DNA of 64,000 bases from Hygrophila difformis (Eukaryota > Streptophyta > Magnoliopsida > Lamiales > Acanthaceae), in contig JAOANR010000006.1 of assembly GCA_030278955.1 (NCBI GenBank), positions 12,485,915 to 12,549,914 on the forward strand. Direction: 5' to 3'. The notes under the pieces are model-generated. The model was given only the letters and a program-made list of their open reading frames with translations. It searched no databases and was not told where the DNA came from. Positions within the stretch are counted from its first letter, which is position 1. Each line of letters begins with the position of its first letter. This document shows, piece by piece, positions 47,436 through 59,056 of the stretch. Both the position numbers and the translations under genes were made by a program.

Positions 47436-47580
47436 ATATGCCACTAAGTCCGGAAGGAATAAGATCGTTAGCCAACTTTTGTTTTCTCAACCAATAGGTC
47501 CATTGAATGACCCTGTAAAGCACTACCATTCATTATGCAATTGTGTGGTTCTATTACTTTTCCAACCTGTTTATGACTCC
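47436..47580 (-). pseudogene. Duplicate fragment of the ARM/TPR gene 3' end
   Basis: The blocks 'ccactaagtcc-gaaggaataagat', 'ttttgttttctcaaccaat' and 'ttccaacctgttt' match 35757-35786, 35819-35837 and 35882-35894 in the same order and orientation, covering the end of the last ARM/TPR exon and its 3' flank. The fragment has no frame of its own. Confidence 0.55.
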
Positions 47581-47605
47581 CGCGCATGCAGGTGATAGCT
47601 TCAGT

Positions 47606-47982
47606 GTCTGTTCTGCACGCAGCTTTTGGGAGCTTTTGGCGGCTTTAGCTTTTATTTTAAAACAAAGCTCCGTTCTGCACACTAGCTTTTAGGAGCTTAT
47701 GAGAGCTCTTGAAAGCTTCTTTTTAGAAGCTACCTATAGTAGTTTTAAAAAATAAGCTCCTAGCTTATTGTTGAGCAATTACAATTTTATCCCAATAACC
47801 AACTCACTACCCCATAGTCTACATAAATGTTTGTCCTTTTATGTCATTTCATACATTTTTTGACAGCTACAGCTAGTTGTACAGAACACTTAAATAAAAC
47901 TGATAGCTACAGCTCCCACAGCTCCCTACAGCTCCAGCTCGCAGCTACATCTCACAGCTACAGCTCTGCGTGCAGAACAGAC
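47606..47982. mobile_element. hAT-like MITE, about 377 bp
   Basis: Ends carry a perfect 17-bp inverted repeat, GTCTGTTCTGCACGCAG. Many 'agct' motifs (gcttttgggagctt, ctacagctccagctc) fill both arms. Flanks TTCAGT and CTCAAT are only loosely alike, so the target duplication is not proved. Superfamily assignment is by TIR style only. Confidence 0.6.
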
Positions 47983-47999
47983 CCTCAATCTAGAGATCA

Positions 48000-49768
48000 T
48001 GTAACATTATTAACTGATTAAAGTGACAGATTCGCATGTCCTATATATATAATGTGCTAGCTAGGATCACAAAACATTAATGGTATTGACCTGCTGATAC
48101 ATTATATATTACACATATACACCCGTGTTTTTAATTTGTAGCATCTCTCGTTGGTTCACTTTTTAACTCAAATCCTCCTTAGGCGGCGGCTTAGAATAAC
48201 AGTGCTGACTGCTAGCTGATAATTAATTAAGTTCGTACGAGAGTTGCTTAATTGCTAGAAGCCTAGAACATCATATATCCTATCGCACAAATTAATAGTA
48301 TATGTGTCGTATGCCTTTTGCTCATCAGTCAATACACACACATGCGAGCAAGCAATTCAATGCAATCTCTGGGCATATATAATTATACAGTGTACATGAA
48401 TGATATTAACTATTAAGAGCTAGCATGTTTGTGCCTAGGCTGCCTCCCTTCAGGCTTCATCAGTTCATCATCATTAGGGGTGTTTAACTTCTTAAGATCC
48501 CAAAAGTCTGATTTCAAAATTCACTTAAAATGCGCAAAAAGTGAAGGGAAATTTAGAGAAAAACAACAAAAAAACAACAAACATAAATAACCATCCAAAT
48601 CTTTGATGATGACCTTATCGTTGGTTGGGTTCAAACTCCACCGGCTCTTAGTCTTCTTCTTTATTTATTTATTTTATAATTTATACTATAATATGACTTC
48701 TCATCATTCCTTACACAAAATATATTGGGGCTCGTATAACTAAAAAGAAAAATTTCAAGGAAATTAACAAGGCATGTGTGTCATACATAAGCAATTTTTT
48801 TTAGTACAATCTGGGAATTGCACTGGCAAAGGAATGGAGAAACAAAAAATAAATGGGATCAATCTTGCGATTACGTCTGCCACATCCACATAAAAGAGTG
48901 GTTGGATTTCATATGAAGAATAAGTACTCATCATCCCCTGGAATAGCAATTCCTAAATCAATGTAATATTTAGTCTAAATTTGACCCAATTAGGTAGGTT
49001 AATAGTATGTGCCTCTCGTCTCAACCGAAGTTATATTATTTGTTGGACCAAGGCTGGTCCAGGGAGGGCAAGAAATGCAATTGTTTAGGGCTTCTATTTT
49101 TTTATTTTTTATTTTATAAACATTGACACTCATGTATCGGTAGAGGTGTGTGGGAGAAGGAGCCAGATGAAAATCGAACCTCCAACCATAAGGTTTGAAG
49201 TCGGGAAACATGGCCAATGGGCAAAATCCCTCCAAAAATTATTTTAAAGTTTTGATTTTTTTTTTTTATCATATTAATTTTTCATTCAATTTTTTTTCTT
49301 TCTTCTTCCAATATCGATCATAAAACTAACAATTAATTTTTGTTTAACTTTTTCTTCTAAAAATTGTAATAAATTTGTTTTCTTTACAATTTCAAATCAG
49401 ACAAATTCTTTTAATATTTTAATTAAATACGGAGTATTTACATTCAATTGAAACTGTATTTTATTTTATTTTATTTTTTAACAAAGACCCGTAGAATGTA
49501 CATGGCCCAATGTGGTTGGACTCGGAATAACCAGACCCAATTTCAGGAAATTGGCGCACGCGAGTTGCGACGACAAATATATATAATCAATATTCCCTCG
49601 CGGCACTCATGCTCCAGTTTTTAAAATCCAGAAATTAAAAAAAAATTCTATTTATATATATATTTCAAAAATGTTAGCTCCACATTTACCGTTATCAATT
49701 CCGAGCCTCCACCGGCCTTGATCGAATCCTTTGCCCCCTCCCCCTTGAAACAAATGTACACCGACACC
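48000..49768. other. Intergenic stretch upstream of the PRISE gene
   Basis: No long frame. Contains a SINE-like fragment (49085-49215) and AT-rich runs. The last 150 bp before 49769 should hold the promoter and 5' UTR of the reductase gene. Confidence 0.35.
49085..49215 (-). mobile_element. SINE-like fragment
   Basis: On the minus strand it has a pol III B-box-like GGTTCGATTTT (about 49180-49170) and ends toward a T-rich tail at 49085-49125, as plant tRNA-derived SINEs do. The A box is not clear. Confidence 0.35.
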
Positions 49769-51079
49769 ATGAGCTGGTGGTACCAAAGATCCCTTGGTCA
49801 CGTTCCCCAGGTACATATACATATTTAAAATTACTCATAAATAATAAACCAATTAAATTAATCACAAATATAACACTCAGCTTCAATTTTAATACAACAC
49901 TCAACTGACCTCAACAATATATATACCTTTAATTTGCAGAAAAAGCTCGAACCAAATGGCGTCGTTCCGCACTACAACAGCGTAGCCCTAATAATTGGGG
50001 TGACGGGCATCGCCGGCAGCGGCCTGGCCGAAACGCTGTCGTTTGCCGACACCCCCGGTGGCCCATGGAAGGTGTACGGTGTCGCCCGCCGCCCCTGTCC
50101 GGCGTGGCTCACAACTCTCAACGTCGACTACATCCAATGCGACATCACAAACGCCGAGGAGACCCATTCGAAGCTCTCCCGCGTGGCCGGTGACATCACC
50201 CACGTCTTCTACGTGTCGTGGACGGGCTCCGAGGACTGCGACCTCAACACCAGAATGTTCCGGAACATTCTGGACGCGGTCGTCCCCAACGCCCCCGGTC
50301 TCCGCCACGTGGCGCTCCAGACGGGGATCAAATACTACTGGGGGAACATGGCCGAGATGGACTGCACGAACCAGCCCCACGACTGCCCGTTCTACGAGAA
50401 CCTGCCGCGCCTGAAGCAGGAGAACTTCTACTACAACCTGGAGGATCTCGTGGTCCGAGCATCAACCGATACCGCACGTGCGGCACCGAACCCAACATGG
50501 TCCGTCCACCGCCCGGCGTTAATCTTCGGTTTCTCACCCTGCAGCATGATGAACACCATCAGCACGCTCTGCGTCTACGCAGCCATCTGCAAGCACGAGA
50601 ACAAGCCACTGACCTACACCGGGACGGAAGTTTCGTGGACGTGCCTGTGGGACGCCGTCGACTCGGACTTGCTGGCGGAGCACTTCGTGTGGGCGGCGAC
50701 GTGCCCCGAGGCTAAAAACCAGGCGTTTAATGTGTGCAATGGGGACGTGTTTAAGTGGAAGCACATGTGGAAGGTTCTGGCGGATGAGTTCGATTTAGAG
50801 GCGGTGGGGTACGACGCCGGGAGGGAGCCGGTTCTGCTGGAGGACGAGATGAAGGGGAAAGAAGCCGTGTGGGAGGAGATAGTGAGGAAGCATGATTTGG
50901 TGCCGACGAGGCTACGGGACATCGCGGCGTTCTGGCTGGCGGATGTGGTGTTTAGGAACAAGGAGACGCTTTGCAGCATGAATAAGAATAAGGAGTTTGG
51001 GTTCTTGGGGTTTAGGGATAGTACCAAGTCTTTTGTGAATACTATCAAGAAGATGAGGGCCTATAGGTTTATACCATGA
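49769..51079 (+). CDS. PRISE-family enone reductase (progesterone 5-beta-reductase / iridoid synthase-like)
   Basis: NADPH-dependent reductase of activated C=C bonds in the short-chain dehydrogenase superfamily (VEP1/P5betaR/iridoid synthase). Two exons, 49769-49810 (MSWWYQRSLGHVPQ) and 49940-51079; 1182 nt, 393 aa. The tiny first exon with MSWW is typical of this family. Rossmann motif GVTGIAGSGLAE, then VYGVARRP for NADPH, HVFYVSW, LQTGIKYYWG with the catalytic Lys, NFYYNLEDLV with the catalytic Tyr, WSVHRPALIFGFSP, and the C-terminal MNKNKEFGFLGFRDS. No transit or signal peptide, so a cytosolic enzyme. Substrate choice between steroids, 8-oxogeranial and small enones cannot be read from sequence alone. 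The reading frame is much more GC-rich than its surroundings. Confidence 0.93.
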
Positions 51080-52164
51080 TTTGGGTTTTGATCATTTGAT
51101 CCACTGTGGAATTCTGCTGCATGCTTTCTTTTCTTTGGCAGTTTGGCATCGCTTTCTTTGATTTGTCCTCTTATTGGATTGGTAATGGTATGTATGACTC
51201 AATTTTTATTGGGGATTGTGGTTTTATTTTTATTTTTATGTTTTTTTTCAAAGGGAATTCCTATAAAAGTGTTGAAGTGGCGCATTAAGGCCAATAAAGG
51301 CTCACTGGCAACGTTACCAGTGCCTTTTCATTGTATTTTACTCATTTTTTTCATTTTTTATACTATATATTCATCTAAATAATAATTGTGATTTTTGTTT
51401 ACATAAAGCTTAATTTTAATATGTATGAGACAAATGATGATTTTAAATTTAAATTTACGCTGAATTTGAAAAGAAAAATATTGGTGTTTAATTTTTGAAA
51501 TATTAAAAACTACTACTATAAATAGTAATCTAACCGTTAAATTCTTAATTTTTTTTTTTCTGAACAGCTGGAATCGAACCTCCAATATTCCATCGGAAAT
51601 GAAGGAACTTAACCACTTAGACTTACCTTCGGATAAATTCTTAAGATTGTTGCTATTAGCTTTTTAAATTCAAACATTTATATTATAATTTTAAACTGTA
51701 ATATCAAACATCATTACAAAAATCATTTTAATTTAATAAATACTTTATTTCTACTTTTCACATAATCCAAAATTCATTTTTAACTATCAATAATTTATAC
51801 AAATAAAAATTATAAAAGTCGTAGTCGTATAATATGTTATAAATAATAGTAATTGACTTGTTAATTGCTCAATCAACATTAATCTAAAAAATCATCGGGA
51901 TATCCCATATAAAATTAGGTTAATTTAAAATGGAATAATAAAATAGAATCAGTCTGATTTTTTTCTTTTAAATTAATATTTTATAATTTTATGTAAAAAT
52001 TATATAAAATACGGCAAATAATGTGATAAAATTACATTTAATAATTATTTTTTATTTATTGTAATTTCAATGATACTCCGTATTATATCAGTTCACCCAA
52101 AAAAATGATATTATATCAAAGTCAATTAATAAGTTAAGCAAATAAAAAAGTCAATTAATAAATA
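51080..52164. other. Intergenic stretch
   Basis: Begins with the reductase 3' UTR and then becomes AT-rich. Apart from the SINE-like fragment at 51553-51632 nothing is recognised. Confidence 0.35.
51553..51632 (-). mobile_element. tRNA-derived SINE fragment
   Basis: On the minus strand an A-box-like TAAGTGGTTAAG and a B box GGTTCGATTCC are spaced as in a tRNA-type pol III promoter, and a poly-T tract follows (51550-51560). It is too diverged and too short to be a working tRNA gene. Confidence 0.5.
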
Positions 52165-52425
52165 CTCCCTCCGTTTTTTTTTGTTAGCTACTGTTGACTA
52201 ATGTGTACTGTTCACTTATATACTTTGACTTAAAGTTTTCTCATGGTTATACAAGTTAAAATATGGCCAAGTGTGATCTTGTTAGATTCGTCTCGTCTTG
52301 TAGATTTTAAATATCGAACTTTTAGAATTTTTATATGTACCGAATTTGAATTATTAATAGTTTAAAATGTGCATTGGACTGCATGCTGAGTGGGTCCGTA
52401 GCTATCTTTAAAAAAACGGAGGAAG
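52165..52425. mobile_element. Stowaway-type MITE upstream of P5CR
   Basis: Best-preserved copy of the family here: CTCCCTCCGTTTTTTTTT ... AAAAAAACGGAGGAAG with TA on both sides (52163-52164, 52426-52427). It ends just before the presumed 5' UTR of the P5CR gene. Confidence 0.85.
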
Positions 52426-52449
52426 TATTAAAAATTAAAATCAGCGGAG

Positions 52450-52600
52450 GGAGTTTTTCTTTTAGTTGTTTCGTACCGCCAATAATCAATCTCATTCTCT
52501 CACTTCCAGTGTTGCAGCCATTCGCAACAGCTGCCTGCAACTCACCAGCCAGCGGCGACCCAACACGGCTCAGCAGCACCGGCAATTCGCTAACGGGTAC
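52450..52600 (+). other. Possible 5' non-coding exon of P5CR
   Basis: A GC-richer stretch (gcaacagctgcctgcaactc, accggcaattcgc) ends at a splice-donor-like CGG|GTACGC near 52597. The start codon lies 530 bp further on, after a T-rich region, so an intron in the 5' UTR is plausible. Confidence 0.35.
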
Positions 52601-53127
52601 GCAGATCCAAAATCTTCTCCGTCTCTTGTTCTCGCACTTGATCTTTCTTTGCTCTACTTATATTTCACTCTCATTCAAATGTATTCTGAAATTCCTTTTT
52701 GATTTTGCGAATATTTGCCCTTCGTTTATTTCTCATTTTGACCTAAAATCTGAAATTCGGGACTTCGACTGAAAGCTGAAGACGAGAACGGAGTATGGTT
52801 TTCAGTTTTTTTAGTCTTCGTGACAGTTTTTGTGGCCTACGGATCATGATTATGGGACACCATGAATGTGTATTTATTGATTTTAGTTCGTAACAAGCAA
52901 TTTGCTGATTATTTCAATTTGAAGTATGCTTATATGATTGATGTGTACATTTTAAACAAATTATATATTAGCAGGGTAGTGGGAGAGTGATAGTGCTTAA
53001 CGGATTTGGCTTGAGATTTAGGAATGATTCCTTGTACCTTGAATGTTTACTCTCAATTTATGATTTTCACCCCTTCCTGTTCCAGAACATTTTCTGTGGT
53101 TTTAAGAGAGTGGCTGCATCTTTTGAG

Positions 53128-53676
53128 ATGGCGAACACATACAATCTTGGTTTTATTGGGGCTGGAAAAATGGCTGAGAGCATTGCAAGAGGTGTAGTCA
53201 AGTCTGGGTTGTTACCTGCGTCCCGGATTCTAACTGCACATACTGGCCAAGCTCGGCGCACTGCCTTTGAATCATTTGGTGTCAGAGTCCTGGATGATAA
53301 CAGTCAGGTATTTTCCACCCTTGGCTTGGGTCATCTTTCTGTGTACAATTTTTAGTTGTATTATTTTTTGTTTGTTTATGTTTGGCCATGTCATTATTCT
53401 GTGCATTTTAATGCTGGGAGAGCAATATGTTTGTGCACAATTTGATTGCTGTTATATTGCTCTCATATTTCCCCTTGTTTAATTGCTATTACTTATCTTT
53501 GAATTTTAAGTTTGGTTGGTCGATTAGCTAAATTTTGCTAAATTATACTTATTTAAAACTAACTTTAAAAAGTTGCTCAATTCCTGAAAAACATTCCCTG
53601 ATTAAATGGAAAGCAAAAAGGTCATGCAAAAGATTGTGATAGAAGTAGGAAGAAGACATTGGGAGGAGAGAGTATG

Positions 53677-53714
<38 letters not shown>

Positions 53715-56352
53715 TATATATATATTAATCTTACGTGGCCCTAGTCTGTTATCCTCTTTAACAGTTGGAGGTAGGTGTTCAACACCTGAATTATGCAAAT
53801 CTTTTGATAAATTGGATGTAGTGAGTTCTGATAAATGTCTTGAATTTATATTTTATCATGAATATGATTCTCTTGTTCTTTTCGTTGCATCTCGAAGGCA
53901 GGTGGTCAAAGAGAGTGATGTGGTTTTCTTCTCGGTGAAACCTCAAGTTGGTATGTTTCTCAGCTGGAGCTTGGCTCTTTCTTCTGCTTTGGCTATTCCG
54001 TTCCTTTTAACTCCTCCTTTATTGTGCAACCATATCTTTTTCCATCAGTATTTGTAGCTTTGAAAACCACCCTTAAATGTGATTTGCATGTTTTGAAATT
54101 AGTCACCATGGATTCGGGTTATGAGCTCTACGAAATTCTATTTAGTTCACCTTAAAAACCATCTAAAAATTATAAAAACTACTTTAATAAGGAAAAAAAG
54201 AAAAAGAAAAAAAAGAGAAACAAAGAAGAAAGAAAATAACATGCCAATTATATCTGGTTAGAATTACAGAACTTTCAAAGTTAAAGTAACTTTAGCTTAT
54301 AAAAGAGGTCCTGCCATTCCATTGCATCATCTTGATGGTGAGCTAATTCGGAAGGGGAAAATATATAATATATGAACTATGTATTGATACAACATGGTAA
54401 ATATCAAGATGCATTGATTGAAGGTTTATTATATATTTTATAACCATTGGTTGCCTTATATTTATTGATTAACCCAGGATATATCCTAGTCAAATACTGA
54501 GAAAACTAAGAAAGCTTTGGAACTTTGGATACTGAAGAAATCTTCCATGATAAGCAATTACTCATGACGAACTCTTCAATGAGGTTTCCCCATGTTCGTC
54601 TCACATGGAGATTATAGCAACAAAATCTTTAGGATTTGTAATATGGAGTATTTATTTTCTTAAATCATATATCTAGCTTGTCATCAGTTAGTGGATGCTT
54701 TCAAATATTCCACTTCACACTATAAATTAATGTAGGTTTATTGTTAACAGTGTGCTCAATTTCTTCCCATCTCTTTACCATCTGATGACTTTTATGACTT
54801 TTATCTGACCTTGTGTTCACAAGGCTAAAGCATTGATATTCCCTTCATACTTTCATATTTGCAGTTAAAGATGTTGTGCTGGAGTTGAAGCCACTCTTCT
54901 CTGAGAAGCAGCTCTTGGTTTCTGTTGTTGCTGGTGTCAAGTTAAAAGATTTGCAGGTTTTATATGTTGGGTTCTCTCATATCCTATGCTCTTATATGTA
55001 TGAATAGCTGGTGAGGTGCAAGTTTTCCCTGCATATGCTGTGAGCTTTTTATCATCGCATTTACTGCAAATCCATATTTTTCCTCTACAAGTTACTTCAT
55101 GTAGAATTTCAACCTCCGAAGGTATAATTGTGCAGCAATGTTTATTTATCCTTGACTATAGATGCTGGCAAAAATTTTGTTTTCAATATTCTTACTGTTG
55201 CTATTTTTATTTTGCCTTCTTGATTTGTACAGTATTGGGCTGGTCAAAACCGGTTTATTAGAGTAATGCCCAACACCCCCTCTGCTGTTGGGGTGGCTGC
55301 TTCTGGTATGCCAATTCCTTGTCTTTCTTTTCCCTCTTCTATATTTCAAACTTCACCGAAATAGTGAAATGTGAGGTATTGAAGACTAATATGCTGAAGG
55401 TATAGTGGAAAAGATTAAAGATACTCAAGATCAGTCACATATTACCAGGTCACAGTAACAAACATATATATTAGATCAAGAATATGGTCAGCACTGCACA
55501 CGGGTGCCAACCATACTGTGCCCCCAATGTGATCGCGTGTATTTTGATGACTGCAATGAATATTTGTGAAGTGCTCCTAAGCAAATCATCTATATATATG
55601 TGCAGTTATCTGCCTTGGTTCAGCAGCAACTAAGGATGATGGCCATCTAATTACAAAGCTATTTGGAGCAATTGGGAAAGTTTGGACAGCTGAAGAAAAA
55701 TTATTTGATGCTATCACTGCCCTGAGGTCCGCTGCTTGTCTCATTGTCCAATACATTAAAAATTTCCAATGCATCTTTTATTGTTTATTTATTTACTTTT
55801 GTATATTATTCCCTCCATTTCTTCACCAATTTCCGTTTCTAATTGTTTGTCTCCAATAGAGCGAGTATTATATTTGATTCACATTGCATGCAATGACATG
55901 GCTCATGCGTGTAAGCTAGACTTTTTCAATAAAAAGTTTTTCCCTGTTAATTTCAGTGGTAGTGGGCCAGCTTACATATATTTGGCAATAGAGGCATTAG
56001 CTGATGGAGGTGTAGCTGCCGGTCTACCTCGGGAACTTGCACTTGGTCTTGCTTCTCAAACTGTGAGCCAATAGATATAGACTTCTTTGTTATGATTTTA
56101 TTTTAGGCAATGTACTATATTCTCAGAGGTCACAATGTTTTCTGAATCTTGAATTGGATGTAGGTATTAGGAGCCGCTTCAATGGCAACACACTCCGGAA
56201 AGCATCCTGGTCAGCTGAAGGACGACGTTGCATCGCCTGGTGGGACGACAATAGCTGGGATCCATGAACTGGAGAAGGGTGGTTTTCGTGGGATTCTGAT
56301 GAATGCAGTTGTTGCTGCTGCAAAGCGTGGTCGAGAGCTTTCCCCTAATTAG
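53128..56352 (+). CDS. P5CR: Pyrroline-5-carboxylate reductase
   Basis: Last enzyme of proline synthesis: NAD(P)H-dependent reduction of delta-1-pyrroline-5-carboxylate to L-proline, cytosolic in plants. Seven exons, 53128-53307, 53902-53950, 54865-54956, 55233-55305, 55606-55726, 55957-56062 and 56164-56352; 810 nt, 269 aa, as expected for plant P5CR. The N-terminus has the Rossmann motif [26 protein letters not shown] and [11 protein letters not shown] follow; the C-terminal domain has the family signature [20 protein letters not shown] and the [14 protein letters not shown] segment. All introns are GT-AG. The start ATG at 53128 gives MANTYNLGF, with no transit peptide. Intron 1 holds a (TA)n microsatellite. 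No defect seen. Confidence 0.97.
53680..53725. repeat. (TA)n microsatellite in P5CR intron 1
   Basis: About 45 bp of nearly perfect TA dinucleotides, interrupted once by AGTA. Confidence 0.95.
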
Positions 56353-57452
56353 GTTTGATCATGGAATTCTTGATTGAGGATTAAGTATGACTCCACTGGG
56401 TTCATGATCATCTATGCGTGGGCATTCTCTCCTCATTTACTTCTACGATATTGGTGTAGAGAGCATTGGATGTTAACAATAATGGCTCATTTCATTCGGC
56501 ATTCACTACATAGTTTTAGAGAGCATGGAATACTAATTACTATATAACGGCTCATTTCATGACGGACGTACAGGCTTTTTTTTTTTTTTTTTCAAGTGAT
56601 ATGTTCTTTCGGTTGGACTTGGTTCTTTTCAGAGCAAAAAACTGATTACATCAACGCTGACAGGAAGAATGAAACAAAAGCAGGGTTTTGGTTTTTGACA
56701 CATTCTGGATTTCTGGTGTACATGTGCATGTGCTAGGTGGTGATCCATGCACTATATATAGAATTGGTGCTACAGAATTTTTTTTTTTTTTAGGTGAAAT
56801 GGGTGCTACAGAATTTACTTTGTATCTAAATAGAATATATAATTTGTATTCCATGTTAGGTACTAATAAATACTCCAAGTCCTATGTGCATATAAGCATA
56901 TTATTACTAGTACTAACTCCTTTGAGTATATATTTTTCAATTTCTTTTGGTGCTAAAAAAAAAAATAGTACAGTTATATTTTGAATAATAATTGTAAATC
57001 TATTCAAACAAAATGGTTAGTTAAGTATTTAAAAAGAAAAAAGAAAGAAAGAAAGAAACAAGTTGATGTTTGGTGCATTATTTTTAAATAAATAAATAAA
57101 TCTTTATCTTCCTTTTTTTTTGTGATCTTAAACATAGGATAAAAACTCTCGGCAAGATTTTATTTGAGTGCCCATAAGCAGGAGCATGTGTAGTTATACC
57201 AGCGGTTAGCTAGCGTAAATTCCTTTTAACTCAAAAGCAAACAATCATATGTATATATAACCAAAGGTATAGAGATCGAATATACAAATCTTTTATTTCT
57301 CCGTAACATTCACATGATAATAACTAACAGCTTCAATTTTTACACATATTATTCAATACAGTCCCGTTTCCTTTGTGGTAAATCATAACCCCACCCAATA
57401 TACATTGAAATCACAGAACCGCACTTTGATAAATTGATCCTCGCAGGGCACC
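56353..57452. other. Convergent intergenic region
   Basis: It lies between the 3' ends of P5CR and the minus-strand glucanase and should hold both 3' UTRs. It has T- and A-runs (56577-56592, 56780-56791) and no gene. Confidence 0.4.
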
Positions 57453-58967
57453 TCAATTAAATGAGAGCTCATACTTCTTCTGTTTATTGGCCAGGAAAAC
57501 TCCCCAATGCTTCTCAACTTCTGGACTCTTGTCATTCTCATCCATCAGATCGAAAATGTAGGCCTCGATCCTCACATTCGGCTTCCGCGGCGTCCCCCTC
57601 CTGACAACATTCATCAAATTCTGATTATAACTCCGAGCATTCAACAACGTCGTCGCCGTCCCTCCTTCCGACGGCCATCCAGTCTCCGACACAACAATCT
57701 CCACACTCGGCCCGCCGGCCCTCTCCATCGCGCTGTGGAACGCATCCACTATCGCACTAAACAGATCATAATACTCATACTGTCCGTCCACCACCACGGC
57801 CGAAGAAGACTGCAGGAGTGCGTAATTCAGCGGGATGTTGGCCGGCTCACTAACGTACGCAAAATAAGGATACACATTGACGAGCAGAGGGGACCCGGTC
57901 CCCACCAGAAACTTAACAATGGGATCTATGAACCCCGGGATCACTTGGGGATTGAACTGCCCGGCCGACGGCGGGTAAGAGGCGCCCAAAACAGCCTGGC
58001 TGAGCACGGTCGAGACCTTGATCCTCGGAGCGAGCCCGGCTGCGGATATGGCGTTGTGGATGTTCTGCATTGCGGGGGCGACACTTGGGGCGATGCTGCT
58101 GCTGGCGGCGTCCAAAGGACTGATCTCGTTCCCGACCGTGATGTACCTTATGTTGACGTTGTTGTTGTAGTAATTGAGGATGTTTTCCTGTACCCATGAA
58201 CGTGCCCGGTTGGGATCGCTGGCGATCGCAGGTATGTCCAGATTCGCGACGCCGACGACGACGGAAATTGTGGGGAAGCTGGCGAGGGCTTGGAGGACGG
58301 TGGCGTTTGGGTCGAAGATTCGGATTCTTGTTATGTTGTTTTGGTTGCAGAGGGCGAGGACTTCTGCCGGGGGAGGGAGGTTATTACCGAGCAAACCGTA
58401 GTTCACCCCTACTTGAGCATCTGCACAAAAAAACGATTCTAAACTATATGTTGTTTTTATATACAAGGCACGTGGAAAGGGATCGGTGGGATCGAAACGT
58501 TAAAAGTTTCGAAATTATAGTAGTGTTTAGTGGATCCGGATACTGTGCTGAATGTAAAAAATTTAGTATTTGCTGAAATGCTGAACAACTACTAAAAGTG
58601 CTAAATCCTTGCTAAAATCTATTGAATAATCTTTCAACATTAGTTAATTAATGTAGTAAATATTAATTCCGTTGACGATTCACATTTTAGCAAATCATTA
58701 TTAACATGTGAAGCGGATTGCACGTGGATCACCAATTTCGAGACTAAGCTATATCAAATTCATTCATCTAAATATGACAAAAGAAAAAGAAAAAAAAAAG
58801 AAACATGAATTATTAATTAGTAATTTAAAACAGTTCATAAGGGAGGAAGGAAAACCTGATGTCTGTATTAAGAAAATCATCAACGATATAATAATCATAG
58901 CAATCTGCGATCTAAGGCTCGGTGTTGGTGCATTGGAAAGAGGATTCTTGAAATATGACAGCTCCAT
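57453..58967 (-). CDS. Secreted GH17 endo-1,3-beta-glucosidase
   Basis: Glycoside hydrolase family 17 enzyme cutting beta-1,3-glucan (callose or fungal walls), PR-2-like. Two exons, 58967-58856 and 58420-57453; 1080 nt, 359 aa. Exon 1 encodes a signal peptide whose hydrophobic core is IAMIIISLMIFLIQ. The mature chain begins near QVGVNYGLLGNNLP. The acid/base Glu is in ITVGNEIS (about residue 136) and the nucleophile in VVSETGWPSEG (about residue 283). The C-terminus is short (KKYELSFN), with no CBM43 and no GPI signal, so the product is soluble, apoplastic or vacuolar. An intron within or after the signal-peptide codons is usual in this family. The mature exon is distinctly GC-rich. Whether it is a defence or developmental isoform cannot be told. 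Confidence 0.95.
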
Positions 58968-59042
58968 ATTTTAAGAATTGAAAAGAAAGTGGCAAGAAGA
59001 TATATGTACGATTAGGATTGAGGACTATCCATGGATTCAATC

Positions 59043-59056
59043 TCTATATATACATT
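59043..59056 (-). promoter_or_regulatory. Probable TATA box of the glucanase gene
   Basis: The minus strand reads GTATATATAGAG about 80 bp upstream of the ATG, leaving room for a start site near 59015 and a short 5' UTR. Confidence 0.45.

Noticed and set aside
49988..51048. Long alternative frames over the PRISE exon
   Set aside because: Shadows caused by high GC; no family motifs.
51553..51632. Possible tRNA gene
   Set aside because: A and B boxes are present but no cloverleaf with acceptor stem can be drawn; a SINE fragment fits better.
55808..55870. Short CTCCCTCC-like MITE in P5CR intron 5
   Set aside because: Only a few bases resemble the Stowaway end, and no matching partner end or TA pair was found.
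57507..58576. Plus-strand frame of 230 codons and others
   Set aside because: Antisense to the GC-rich glucanase exon; composition (RRPP, HHHGRRR) is typical of a shadow.
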